From Chara braunii (Eukaryota; Streptophyta; Charophyceae; Charales; Characeae), in NCBI GenBank assembly GCA_003427395.1, contig BFEA01000152.1, positions 778,950 through 842,949 of the forward strand: a DNA stretch of 64,000 nucleotides, in the 5' to 3' direction. The notes under the pieces are model-generated. The model was not told the DNA's origin, did no database searches, and saw only the letters and a list, made by a program, of their open reading frames with translations. Positions within the stretch are counted from its first letter, which is position 1; each line of letters opens with the position of its first letter. The position numbers were made by a program, and so were the translations under genes. Of the stretch, positions 33,401 through 44,150 are shown one piece after another.

Positions 33401-34777
33401 CGGCCATGGACATGCGGCCATATAGTACCAATTCAAGGTCGAGCATCGTGCCGTACTAAACTCGAACCTGAATACTTTGAACCATACCTGCGTCGAGCCT
33501 GAAAACCAGTATCAGGCCGGTGTACCAAATAGAGGCCGAACTCGCACGGCCATGCCGTGATAGCACCAATCCTGTTCCAAGCCCGAAAATAAATACCAGC
33601 TCACAGTGCCGCGTCGGTGCCGAACCAAACCNGACTTGAAACAACCGANCCTGTAAACGACGNCGATGCGTCTCTCTCTGTGGCCGAAGATGTGTACCTC
33701 AGTGATGTTGGACCAATACTGAACACGAGACATAGCAATGCCGTGCCCATATCGAACCTGAAACATGTCGACGTCGACCCCATACAGCCCTGCCGTGAAA
33801 ATTCCGGACCTGTCCCAAACCTCACGCCTGAACTGGAACAACAATCATACCGACGCAATGGAGCCGTGGGGCACTATCAAGCCACATACTACTAACACCA
33901 CGCTGTCCGTCCAATCCGTACTCATAACACGCAGATTGCAGCAAGTCTAAAAATCGGGGAGATCAGGTAAATCCAGCCAAGAAATCCCAAGATCACAAAT
34001 TAATGAAGACCGTCAGATATAGAATAAATAAATGATTTGGGGTTGAACTCGATCCTGAATAGACCGACCAGAATTTCGTCGATCATCTGATAATCATGGG
34101 GTTTCTTCCCTCTTATCATTGATATCAAATTTTCTTATTTCTTAATCCTTTTATCAAGATTAACAAAAAATAGAAGCAATCTTATCAAAAATAAATTCCG
34201 ATGGCATTCAATGAAATGACGAAAATTCTTTGTTTTCTTTTTCTTTTATTGCTTTTGCATTTTTTTCTTGTTTTTAATTATATTATCGAAAAAATCAGTA
34301 ATTGAGGGCGGTCCCATTTAAAATTAATTTAACGAAGATTTTAAATAAATCAATGAATATTTCATTTTTCTCCTCTTTCTTTCGTTTTTAATTCTTTTTT
34401 TCATTTTTAATTTTAATATTAAATTTAATTAAATGTGGGGCCCCCTTCCTCGCGCCCTTGGGACACCGTAACAAGGCCTCGTCAAGGCTTATCCTCAATT
34501 AACCGTCCCGCAGCCAGTCGTTTCAGGGACAGGCCTAGAGCGACGGAAATGAGTCAAACAATAAGGTAGCCGTGAGGGCATCGAAGCGGTAGTCCCTCTC
34601 GCCAATTTCTAGAGCTAGTCCTAATAGTTGACACATTCAAAAGTAGGGGTGACCTGACTACCACTAATTTCTCCCAGCCGGCTGGACAAGACTCCCGGCC
34701 GATCCCCTCTCATACAGCTTTTCTACGAGTCAACCTCGTGGTATTAGGGTGGCCGACTAGCCTTCGGTCGCCCGACA
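30401..34777 (-). repeat. 5' LTR of the giant element (right copy)
   Basis: Begins tgttgtgagg at 30401 and ends cgaca at 34777, giving TGT..ACA termini. It aligns with 11327-15129 with scattered substitutions over its outer parts but is almost identical over about 32560-33835. It carries the minisatellite (about 32045-32415) and an extra ~600-bp AT-rich block (33841-34437) missing from the left copy. The base composition of the extra block resembles the leader. N bases at 33376, 33632, 33649 and 33663 match N bases at equivalent positions in the left LTR. Confidence 0.85.
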
Positions 34778-35420
34778 GCATGGCCATTCACGTTCATGAA
34801 GGTGGTCGACCGCACCCCTCTCCGTCCCCCCCGCCCTCTTGGAGATGGACCCCATTGCCTCGCGCCCATGGAAAAAAATGGCAGACCGGTGTTTTTTGGT
34901 TTCCACTCGTATGGAAAACCGCATGGAAAGCCACAATGGAAAGTTTTTTCAGATCCATCGACTGTGGAAGAATGTACCTGGAAACATCTTAAAAGCATTT
35001 CTACAAGGTTGGTGGCTTGGAAAACGATTGCGTCATCCTTCCACGAGCTTTCCAAAACCCAACGGAGAAGGTGGGGTTCATGTTCTCCCTTAGAAAAAAA
35101 AAGTTGTGCGCATGTGGTCCAACTGATGACATGGTGGACCGTTTTATGGTCGGGCAAACCCCCACGGACATCCGTTGTCCGGTCGTATGGTTTCAGTGTA
35201 GGCCCTTGCATGGCTGTCCTGCGCGGCCCCTTATTTTCGAAACGGCAATGATTTTCGAATTTGAAATCGGGCGGGTTTGGGACGATGGCAGCCATGCACC
35301 TTTGATCCAGTTGTGCAGTAGCACCATATGAATGCACTTGTGAATCCCGACAACCATGCACATTGTTCCCATCTTGACTGTCGATATACGAATGTGTGTT
35401 CGCAGTGCAATGCCATTGCT
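34778..35420. other. Right flank of the giant element, nothing recognised
   Basis: About 640 bp with several overlapping short frames on both strands but no domain that I recognise. No similarity to the left flank of the element was noticed. Confidence 0.45.
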
Positions 35421-35423
<3 letters not shown>

Positions 35424-35484
<61 letters not shown>

Positions 35485-35603
35485 ACGCACACGCACCTTT
35501 TTTTCTCTCTCTCACTCTCTCTCTCTCACACACACACACACTCACATACACACGCACACACTCACATACACACGCACACACTCACATACACACGCACACA
35601 CAT
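35424..35603. repeat. (CA)n / (CT)n compound microsatellite
   Basis: CA repeats at 35424-35480, a short interruption, CT repeats to about 35527, then CA and a short cacacactcacatacacacg unit repeated about three times to 35603. Confidence 0.92.
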
Positions 35604-35659
35604 TATCCTCTCTATTGATGAAGAGCGCCACCTGCTGGAAACTGGGTCCAGTGTCTCAT

Positions 35660-36137
35660 GAACATAGTGAATAAAGCACAAACTGGGACCCCCCCCCCCC
35701 ACACTCTTCGAGTTCTGTATAGCGAATATGACAAAACGTACATACAACATAATCACACCTGTTCACCCGCTGCATGACGGTGAGAATCAGGAAGAAAAGC
35801 ATGTCCTCCCGATCCTCCTGCGAGTCGGTCGCATACTCCGCATCCATGGTTTTTGCGTTGCGTTGTAGGGATGGTGGGTGGGGACACGCACACAACTTTC
35901 TCCCACACATGACGTCGCCAAAGACAACGATCCACAATTCGTTTTTCTCACCACACCTTCGTCTTGGCTATGGCAACCTTCATCACAAACTAGCGGGATG
36001 TCCCAATTTTTGGTAGTCCGGGTCTCACTCCAATAAGGCCCACCACGAGGAAGAAAAAAAACAACAAAAATATTTTCGAATTCAAATGCCGCAAGTTCCA
36101 ACGTCCCCTTTTCGACGCCTAGGGGACTGTTGAACAA
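35660..36137 (-). pseudogene. Second PIF/Harbinger remnant (transposase N-terminal region)
   Basis: The minus strand matches the plus strand at about 8288-8700. Shared features are a gaaaagggg, gttggaactt upstream tract, the block gggacatcccgctag, and the start of transposase (MDAEYATDSQEDREDMLFFL, compare MDVKYAAGSQEDWEDVSFFL at 8611). Only the beginning of the protein is present before the sequence diverges near 35.77 kb. It is inverted relative to the first copy. Inactive fragment. Confidence 0.75.
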
Positions 36138-36393
36138 TTAACCATTCCACCAATTCATTGACTTACATGAGGGTACGGGTGCACAACTCGTAGTTTGTTT
36201 GTTGATGTGGTTCGGGAAGGGTAAGGTAGTGATTATGTTGTATGTACGTTTTGTCATGTTCGCTATAAACAACTCGAAGAGAGTGTGTGGGGGGGGTCCC
36301 AGTTGGTGCTTTATTCACGGGGCTCATGGGATGCTCGACCCAGTTTCGAGCAGGTGGCGCTCCCAATCAATAGACAGGAGAATGTGCGTGCGC

Positions 36394-36400
<7 letters not shown>

Positions 36401-36490
<90 letters not shown>

Positions 36491-37200
36491 NNNNNNNNNN
36501 NNNNNNNNNNNNNNNNNNNNNNNNNNNNNNNNNNNNNNNNNNNNNNNNNNNNNNNNNNNNNNNNNNNNNNNNNNNNNNNNNNNNNNNNNNNNNNNNNNNN
36601 NNNNNNNNNNNNNNNNNNNNNNNNNNNNNNNNNNNNNNNNNNNNNNNNNNNNNNNNNNNNNNNNNNNNNNNNNNNNNNNNNNNNNNNNNNNNNNNNNNNN
36701 NNNNNNNNNNNNNNNNNNNNNNNNNNNNNNNNNNNNNNNNNNNNNNNNNNNNNNNNNNNNNNNNNNNNNNNNNNNNNNNNNNNNNNNNNNNNNNNNNNNN
36801 NNNNNNNNNNNNNNNNNNNNNNNNNNNNNNNNNNNNNNNNNNNNNNNNNNNNNNNNNNNNNNNNNNNNNNNNNNNNNNNNNNNNNNNNNNNNNNNNNNNN
36901 NNNNNNNNNNNNNNNNNNNNNNNNNNNNNNNNNNNNNNNNNNNNNNNNNNNNNNNNNNNNNNNNNNNNNNNNNNNNNNNNNNNNNNNNNNNNNNNNNNNN
37001 NNNNNNNNNNNNNNNNNNNNNNNNNNNNNNNNNNNNNNNNNNNNNNNNNNNNNNNNNNNNNNNNNNNNNNNNNNNNNNNNNNNNNNNNNNNNNNNNNNNN
37101 NNNNNNNNNNNNNNNNNNNNNNNNNNNNNNNNNNNNNNNNNNNNNNNNNNNNNNNNNNNNNNNNNNNNNNNNNNNNNNNNNNNNNNNNNNNNNNNNNNNN

Positions 37201-37258
<58 letters not shown>
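36401..37258. repeat. (TG)n(AG)n microsatellite with assembly gap
   Basis: TG repeats lead into AG repeats, then 710 N (36491-37200), then AG repeats to 37258. The N run is a scaffold gap of unknown true length. Frames through it are artefacts. Confidence 0.97.
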
Positions 37259-37260
<2 letters not shown>

Positions 37261-37318
37261 AGGGAGTTTCTGACGCCCTCCCTCTCTCTCTCCCTCTCTC
37301 TGTGAGTGAACCTCTCAT

Positions 37319-37358
37319 GAGAATGAATCTTCGTCTTTATCGAGGAAGATTCATTCTC
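37319..37358. repeat. Perfect 14-bp inverted repeat
   Basis: Arms gagaatgaatcttc (37319-37332) and gaagattcattctc (37345-37358) with a 12-base loop. Next to the end of the AG array and a C/T-rich patch. It could be a terminator-like or transposon-derived hairpin. Function unknown. Confidence 0.75.
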
Positions 37359-37639
37359 GTTGTGTATGTTTGATTTCCTTTCTTTTTTTTTTTTGCTGAA
37401 TGTTGTATGTTTTTTGTTGTTTTTTTATTTTTTTTGTTTTTCTGTGATGTACTTTTGGTTGTCTGGGGCTCGGCAATAAAGTCCGCGTCTTGGGAATGAT
37501 CGGGCTACCGGTAGTCCGAGCCTCGGACTTGATAGCTGAGCGAGGTACTTGTTGTTGAAATGTCTCACGAGGGGAAAACGCAACCCTGACGGGCTGCGAA
37601 CTGCGACACATCCCGCACAGCCACACGCAGACAAGAACA

Positions 37640-37930
37640 GAGTAAGGCCATGCACCGCACCCCCCCCGCAACTTTCCTTTTTGGGGGGGACCCCTCCAAA
37701 CTTTTCTTTTCGGGTATGTTTTCCCGTTTCCAGTGCTTGTTTTCGCCGTGGCGGTGGGGTCCCACGGAAACCCGCCAAAGTTTTCCCAAACTCGCTAGGC
37801 CGTGTTTTATGGCCGACCTCTTTTTCCAGGCGCCACGCAGTGGGGTCCACCTGTGGGCCTACTGCGTGGCAGCACGCAAACGGGTTGGGCAAACGAATTT
37901 CCAAAAGCTCCCGACCCACTACCCCCCCCT
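37640..37930 (-). repeat. Inverted copy of the Harbinger-associated repeat
   Basis: Reverse complement of the block at about 7970-8230: ctttcctttt then gggggggacccct, cttttcgggtatgttttccc, gtggggtcccacggaaaccc and ggccgtgttttatggccgac. With 35660-36137 it marks a second Harbinger-family element of opposite orientation, interrupted by the microsatellite and gap. Confidence 0.7.
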
Positions 37931-38059
37931 GAAAGTAGGTGGTTTTGAATTCAATATATTTTGTATTTCTTAGTCCACCATTGGTTCTTGGCTTTGTGGT
38001 GCAGCCTATTTCGGCGTACGTGTAGGAAAAGTCACCCAACTGTCGGGCCTGTGGGACCC

Positions 38060-40114
38060 GAATTTTCTTTTACGGACCAATTGCGGGGGCCGACATTCCC
38101 GAGTTTTTGGTAAAAAAGAAGTGTGGGATCAGATCTCTTGCAGACGGCACCCTTTTTTCCTTCAGATCGACCCCAAAACCACCGCGCTACAGCGCAGAAG
38201 ACTTCCACAATGTACCCGAAACGGAAATTTCGCTGGCGACAAAATGCAATCGGAGTGCAGCAGCCTCCTGGCTGCGAGCTGCAAGGACAATGAATGACGG
38301 ATCGAGCGAGCAACGTCTGCGAGATGGCAAACACTTAGGCTGCCAAGCTGCTGCGATGACAGGAACGGGTGTTTTCCCGCCCTTGTAGTAGAGGGGGGAA
38401 GGTGACTCGTGCTTTGTGCGAATTGTCGTGTCGAATCGGCTGGCAACGGGCGCACGTCTGGGCAGGGCGGGCTCAGAGGGTGGAATCGCCGAAGGGGCTG
38501 GCTCGGCAGCCGACCACAACCATCGCTCGGCTGGGTAGTCTCTCCAACTACAGTCCAATCGTGATCCCGCCGTCGCGCATCGAGCCGCTCTGCTCGACTC
38601 CCAGGCTCGCCGGGCCTCCCGTTCGCTCTGGTCCCGCCCCCTGTACGCACTGTACTTCATTGTCCGCATGCCCGCACGGTGCTCCACGGGAGCGCGCGCG
38701 CGCGCGCAGCCCTGTTTGCTTCGCCGCGGCGTTGTGGTCCACTCCTCTTCTCCCACTTCAGTGTCTGACGTAACGCCGTGGTGGGTGACACACACACAGA
38801 GGGGGTACGAGTATATCGCAACAAGACAGCGTCTATGGTAAGGTTCTGATTAGGATATGGAGGGCAGAACGACGTGGAGCGATCGGAGATGGCGATTAAT
38901 GAGAGGAAACACAGATTGATGAAGAAGACAGCCAGCTGTGGATAGATAGGCGTGTACTGATTGATACGAAGGAGATTGTGGCGTGCGTGCGTGCGGACGA
39001 ATAAGCAAGGGATTGAAGGAACGAAGGAACGCACGCGTACTATTCAATGCTTTTGCTTTATTCCTTGGAGCAGCACTGGGCCGCCTCCCTCACCTCTTCA
39101 TGTTCCGGACTGTCTTCATGTTATTATACCTCTTCCTTTAGGCGTTCATATTTCTCAAGCATTCAGCTGTCTTTGCACACATTTGAGAAGCTCATTGTAG
39201 GGAAGTGAAAGGAGGTAGCGGAGGCAAGGAGGCAAGGAGGTACGAATAAATCGCGGCGGAGTAAAGAACAGGTCTCGGCGGAGGGCCTGTAGGAATAGGA
39301 AGGAGCGCCCTCGTATCTCCGCCTCCCCTGTATTCTTCCTGCCGCCTTGTGAAATTTCGATGATACGTGCGTCGTCGCTGCTACAGTCCGTCCTCTGCTT
39401 CAACTGATGAGACGTCCAATTTTATAGGGCGCGTTCGGCCCGGTTCGTGGGCCTGTCTTTCCCTCGCATTGGGTATTGCACGGCTCTACCATTCTCTCGC
39501 GGGGTCAGTTGGATGTTGGGCAGTTGTCTGTATGCATGCTCCCCTGCACCGGCATCATGGGGGAAGCTGATTGATGAAGTGGAGGTGTGAAGGATGGAAG
39601 GCGAGTGACGCAGGCGCGTGAAAGAGGCGAATGACTGGTGTTCCGTAAACTGTGTCCTCCATAGGCATTGTGACTACATTATACGTCGAGTCAAGTCTCG
39701 GCGGCTGGCGTTGGCACGGGGGATTATCTCCGCCTCGTTTTCTTCAGGATCGAACAGACGGGCACCGTGGAGTGGAGTGGGTGGCCTGCGTCTCCTCTGT
39801 TCGTTGACGCAGTACGTCTGCGGACCTGCTTTTTCAGCTACTCTACCTCGGTGGCGCATTTTCTGTTTCGTCTGTTTGGTTTTCCCGCCCACTCGCGGTT
39901 GCTGCCCCTTGCTTGGCGGGAACGGCGGTCATCGGGAAGCTGTAGTCGGCGGCGACGGTGCTTCTCTTTATCCTGCTCATGTCGTCGGCGCTCTCGCTCT
40001 GTGTGCAATTTCTTGATTGCGGCCGTTGAAAAATATCTATACGTGTTATCAGCGTGCGGGAGGGCGGATTGCTCATCTTTTGGCGGTTGGCGGGGAAGAG
40101 AGAGACGGGCGACA
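38060..40114. other. Region upstream of the lectin-LRR gene
   Basis: More G+C-rich than the surrounding spacer, with a (CG)n patch at 38692-38708 and no recognisable coding domain. It probably contains the promoter and 5' untranslated region of the gene at 40115. I could not single out a TATA box or transcription start. The gene's frame stays open back to 39767 by chance. Confidence 0.45.
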
Positions 40115-42604
40115 ATGCGGTGGTTTGGAGGGATACCGCCGTTGCTCTGGGCCGTACTGCTGCTGTGCGCGAGTTCGACGTCGCTTGCCCAATGTCCGCA
40201 GGGTTATTCAGCGGGCTCCAAATCGGGGCTATGNCTGTTGGCGGGCGGAGGCCCGAAGACTTTNCTGGAGGCGGAGGCGTTCTGCGCTAGCAACGGGGGT
40301 CACCTGGCGACGATCTTCGACAAAAACGTTTTGAGCGANGTGCTNGAGGCGTGTGCGGCGGCAAATGGGGGTAACCAAACTTGCTTTGTGGGAGCGCGGG
40401 TGGAGCCGGAGACTAGGTATCCCAACTACAGCTCGTGTTCGATTGGACAGTCTCAGTCAGAGTGGATGGGAAGCCGGTGGGTGTGGAGGGACGGGTGCGC
40501 GGGCGTTCTGGTGGATCTGTGGTCTTGGTATGGCGGCAATGGCACCGCGCTGAACTACGCGACGGGGGCCACGTGCACGGCCACGCAGGTAAGCGACGGG
40601 ACAGGATTGTACCCGGCATTGTGCGATCGGACGGCCGGCTTTGTGTGNGCGCAGCCAGGTGGATGCCCCTCGATGCCGATGTCNACTGCGGCGTCTAAGG
40701 GAACCGCGCTGATGGCGGAGCAGGTCGCGGCTCTTCAGAGCATCAAATCGGCGGTGGAGTGCGATGCATTCAATCTGCTGGACAGTTGGGAGGGCGACTA
40801 CGCTTGCACCTACAGGGGCGTGTACTGCTTGAGCACCGGAGAAGTTGTGGGCCTGGTGCTGGAGGATTTCCANCTCCAAGGCACGCTGCATCCTGCCATC
40901 GGCAACTTGACGCAGCTGGGATTCGTGCACATTGCCGGGAATCATTTTGCGGGGACGCTGCCAGAGGAGATGAATCAGCTGAAGCTCCTCGCCGAGCTGG
41001 ACATGTCCGACAACGAGTTTGGCGGNCTTTTTCCNAACATCACGGGACTGACGGGTCTCGTGTATCTGGACATGAGGTTCAACAAGTTCTTCGGCCCCAT
41101 CCCGGATTGGGTGTACTCGCTGCCGTTGGACGTGCTGGTACTGAACAACAACAACTTCACGGGCCCGCTGTCTTACGCCGTGGGGGAGTTGAAGAACGCN
41201 TCGCTGATGATCCTCGCGCACAACAGTCTGAAAAGTGCGATTCCGGAGAGCATCGGGCAGCTGCAGAGCTTGGCGCAACTGCTGCTGCTGAACAACTCGC
41301 TCGGCAGCAACGAAACGAACATCACGGACCTGTCGTCGATTGACTCGAACACGTTCAGCGAGGCTGGCCCCGCGCTCCCGTACTCGATCACGAACCTGTC
41401 GACGCTGCTGCTGTTGGACGTGAGTCGGAACAACCTAGAGGGCGACCTTCCGCCGACTCTTCACAGAATGCAGGGTCTCGTTGAAATGGCATTGAGCAAC
41501 AATATCATCACCGGCGAGTTTCCGCCGAACATCACGGCTCTGACGAACCTGACGTCGCTGGACCTGTCCGACAATGTTCTGCAAGGCGATGTAGCGCCTG
41601 CATTTGAGATCCCGAATCTGAAGACGTTGGTTCTTCGGGGAAACTACTTGACAGGCACGATACCGAAGAACAACATCACCTTGGTGGATGTCAGCGGCAA
41701 CTGCATCTTCGATAACTCAGGTGGAGAGCAGAAGCCCGACGACACTTGCGCCATCTTCTACGGTCGTGTCGTGTACGAGTTTTGGCGCCAGCCCAAAAAC
41801 TCGGAGAACGTCGTTCTGCGCTTGTGGGCCATACGGCCGAGGTATTTGGTGCGCTTCGTCTTCGCGGGCGGCAATCACACAATCAAGGGGACGGGTTCTT
41901 CCGTCGACATGTTCCACGGTCATGGCACCGACGATGACGTCCGCGGAGAGGGCTATACCTTCAGGAGAGTCTTCCGCGGGGAGTCTATCTATGGCTACAC
42001 TTGCGCCGTTCATCANAATCACTTCGGTAGCGTTCGTGTCCTCGAGGANGGAGAGCTGGAGAACAAGACGTTCACGTTCAGCAGTAGGGCGGCGATCTGC
42101 AAGGAGGCGAATCCATGCGCGTATATTGGAGACAAAGCTGCGCAGTGCATTAGTCAACCGTCCAACGCCGATTTTCCTTTCGTCTGTAGCTGCAGTGCCG
42201 GTTGGACCTTCATCGGGTATTCCTGCTACCCGGGCAAGAGGAGGGCGAATCCGTACGCGGGTGGCGCGAGCGCTGGAGGAGCGAGGGGAGGGAACAATAA
42301 TGGCGTAAGCATCGCACCGTCTGCCTCATCACCCGGCACGGAGAAGCCGACTCTTCCATCGCCGCCGACTACATCGGGCTCTTCTTCGTCGGGCGATGCC
42401 AGTGACCCTTGCTCACCTGGAGGTGAGTACTACGCCTCCTGCAGGCGATACGGTGATGACAAGGCGAGGTGCCGACTCGAAGTCTGCAATGAGCCGTTCA
42501 CGTGCCTCTGCAGTCCCGGCTTCTCTCTGGTGAAAGATATACGGCTCGATGGGAAGCGAATGTCGACATGCAAGCCCTTAGACGCTTCAGGAGGGGCCAA
42601 GTAA
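40115..42604 (+). CDS. Secreted C-type-lectin-like, LRR and EGF protein
   Basis: The only convincing host gene: one uninterrupted frame of about 829 residues. The start at 40115 is chosen because it opens a clear signal peptide (MRWFGGIPPLLWAVLLLCAS, cleavage near residue 25); the frame is open further upstream but without such a signal. Domains: C-type-lectin-like (about 26-185; ends ALCDRTAGFV), LRR N-terminal cap (about 195-248; DSWEGDYACTYRGVYC), plant-type LRRs (about 250-525; LPEEMNQLKLLAELDMSDNE, LTSLDLSDN), a Cys cap, an unassigned beta-rich domain (about 535-650), an EGF-like module (about 660-705), a Gly/Ser/Pro linker and a second EGF-like module (about 763-825). No membrane segment or kinase follows, so it is probably extracellular; a carbohydrate or peptide ligand is inference. 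Twelve single N bases leave some residues undefined. It has no introns. 95 bp around its start codon are duplicated artefactually at 21.34-21.43 kb. Confidence 0.85.
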   Translation: MRWFGGIPPLLWAVLLLCASSTSLAQCPQGYSAGSKSGLXLLAGGGPKTXLEAEAFCASNGGHLATIFDKNVLSXVXEACAAANGGNQTCFVGARVEPETRYPNYSSCSIGQSQSEWMGSRWVWRDGCAGVLVDLWSWYGGNGTALNYATGATCTATQVSDGTGLYPALCDRTAGFVXAQPGGCPSMPMXTAASKGTALMAEQVAALQSIKSAVECDAFNLLDSWEGDYACTYRGVYCLSTGEVVGLVLEDFXLQGTLHPAIGNLTQLGFVHIAGNHFAGTLPEEMNQLKLLAELDMSDNEFGXLFXNITGLTGLVYLDMRFNKFFGPIPDWVYSLPLDVLVLNNNNFTGPLSYAVGELKNXSLMILAHNSLKSAIPESIGQLQSLAQLLLLNNSLGSNETNITDLSSIDSNTFSEAGPALPYSITNLSTLLLLDVSRNNLEGDLPPTLHRMQGLVEMALSNNIITGEFPPNITALTNLTSLDLSDNVLQGDVAPAFEIPNLKTLVLRGNYLTGTIPKNNITLVDVSGNCIFDNSGGEQKPDDTCAIFYGRVVYEFWRQPKNSENVVLRLWAIRPRYLVRFVFAGGNHTIKGTGSSVDMFHGHGTDDDVRGEGYTFRRVFRGESIYGYTCAVHXNHFGSVRVLEXGELENKTFTFSSRAAICKEANPCAYIGDKAAQCISQPSNADFPFVCSCSAGWTFIGYSCYPGKRRANPYAGGASAGGARGGNNNGVSIAPSASSPGTEKPTLPSPPTTSGSSSSGDASDPCSPGGEYYASCRRYGDDKARCRLEVCNEPFTCLCSPGFSLVKDIRLDGKRMSTCKPLDASGGAK

Positions 42605-43010
42605 TGAGAGGAGCGTGGGTCGTGATTATAGTTAGGAAGAGGGAAAGTTGTCTTCTTCACCTCGCATTCGTTATGGCAGTTTGCATTCGATTAACATCTT
42701 TGATGCATCATCATTTCTTAGAGCCGCGCGTGGTCAGTGGAGCCATCTTCACTCCATTTGATGGCAGCAAAGCATGGCGGGGGCCGGAGTGTGTTCTGCG
42801 CTGGGAAGCTCTTCTGGACGATCACTAGATAGAGCATCCGCCATGCCCTAGAAGGCACCACAATTCGTTTCATAAGTGCCCACGAAACATCATTTCTGTA
42901 TCCGTTCGTCGATCGTTGAGCGAAGGCTAGAACACGGCTGTGGCTGGACACACCAAGCCACGGAGTGCAAGAACTCTGGGCGTGCGTGTGTGCGCGTGCG
43001 TGTATGTGTG
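42605..43010. other. 3' flank of the lectin-LRR gene
   Basis: Non-coding. It presumably includes the 3' untranslated region. No canonical AATAAA is obvious. The short frames show no domain. Confidence 0.4.
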
Positions 43011-43020
43011 TGCGCGTGCT

Positions 43021-43051
<31 letters not shown>

Positions 43052-43057
43052 GAGTGT

Positions 43058-43148
<91 letters not shown>

Positions 43149-43149
43149 N

Positions 43150-43216
<67 letters not shown>
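43011..43216. repeat. (TG)n(AG)n microsatellite
   Basis: TG-type repeats with interruptions to about 43094, then AG repeats to 43216 with one N at 43149. Confidence 0.95.
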
Positions 43217-43221
<5 letters not shown>

Positions 43222-43531
43222 AGACGCGGAAGAGAGGCGTGGACGGGAGTGCGACGAAAGTACCTTTCAACCGTTTGGTTGATGAAAATTACCACATAAA
43301 TTATATAGACGGTGTTTGATGGAAGTTCGAAAATTTTGTATATCTCCATACCAAATCTGGCGGTGGCGGGATCTCGTGACGGCGGCCGGACGCTGGTGTA
43401 ATAAAATATCGTTGTATTTTTCACGATATGAGTTTTTATAATTTCGAGTGGATGACGCGCTTTGTTGGCGGACGGTACAACACATTTATTGTGTTGAAAT
43501 CACTTCACAAGGCAAGTTATGGCGTCGTTTA

Positions 43532-43535
43532 AATC

Positions 43536-43566
<31 letters not shown>

Positions 43567-43930
43567 CTTCTTCTTCTTGGTCCTCGTAATCCTTTTCTCC
43601 CCCCCTTTCTACCTTGAATACCCTGACCCTTCCCAACCTCGCCCACCGTAGCCCGACCCTCGCCCGCTTCTTCTCTTCTTTTCTTCTTGGTCCTCGTAAT
43701 CCTTCCCCCCCCCCTTTTCTACCTTTAATACTCCCTCCGCGGACACTCCCTGACCCTCCCCGACCTCGCCGACCCTAGCCCGAACCTCGCCTGCTTCTTC
43801 TTTTCTTTTCTTCTTGGTCCTCGTAATCGTTCCGCCCCCCCTTTTCCACCTTTAATACTCCCTCTGCGGACACTCCCTGACCCTAGCCCGACCCTCGCCC
43901 GCTTCTTCTTTTTTTCTTTTCTTGTTGTGG
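43532..43930. repeat. (CTT)n run and ~110-127-bp pyrimidine minisatellite
   Basis: CTT repeats (about 43532-43578) are followed by three units, each starting cttggtcctcgtaatc (about 43576, 43686, 43813) and containing a C-run, tttctaccttt, ctccctgaccct and gcccgcttcttctt. Unit spacing is about 110 and 127 bp. Lys/Arg-rich frames on the minus strand are its translation, not genes. Confidence 0.75.
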
Positions 43931-44030
43931 TTGTTGTTCCTCCTCCCCCTAATCGTTCCCCCCTCCTGCTCCCTCCCCCTGATCCTACCTCCGTCCGCTT
44001 TTTCTCCGCCCTCCCGTTTAACCTTTTTTT

Positions 44031-44150
44031 TTTCACTAATCAATCAATCAATCAATCAAACGGCCAATACAATAAAGATCAACCAATGTTGATCTTTATC
44101 GGCCGTTTGATTGATTGATTGACTGATTGATAGGTTGATTGATTTAAAAA
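44031..44150. repeat. Foldback with (TCAA)n arms
   Basis: Left arm tcaatcaatcaatcaaacgg, then cc and aataaagatcaac. The right half is gttgatctttat, then cggccgtttgattgattg. The right arm is the reverse complement of the left except for about six extra bases. A degenerate second copy is at about 44405-44492 (aatcaatcaatgaatgaatg to gccgtttgtttgattgattg). Resembles a MITE-like palindrome expanded by a tetranucleotide. Confidence 0.7.

Larger units (their letters stand above)
11327..34777 (-). mobile_element. Giant Ty3/gypsy LTR retrotransposon (~23.5 kb)
   Basis: The element reads right to left. Long terminal direct repeats (11327-15129 and 30401-34777) bracket all the retroviral-type domains on the minus strand. 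The right LTR ends two bases before an 18-base match to the 3' end of plant tRNA-Asp (30381-30398), which fixes the orientation and the LTR edge. Interior order from the 5' side is leader (27.7-30.4 kb), pre-gag coding region (22.5-27.7 kb), gag, CCHC knuckle, protease, RT/RNase H, integrase with GPY/F module. Size, huge LTRs and an extra coding region before gag recall Ogre-like elements of land plants, an analogy only. It is inactivated by stops and frameshifts and cut by an assembly artefact at 21.25-21.47 kb. Confidence 0.88.

Noticed and set aside
36285-37273. Long RERERE/TG-repeat frames over the N gap
   Set aside because: They consist of microsatellite and N bases only.
39767-40114. 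Upstream extension of the lectin-LRR frame to a 945-residue protein
   Set aside because: The added 116 residues are low quality and would hide a clear signal peptide that begins at the methionine at 40115.
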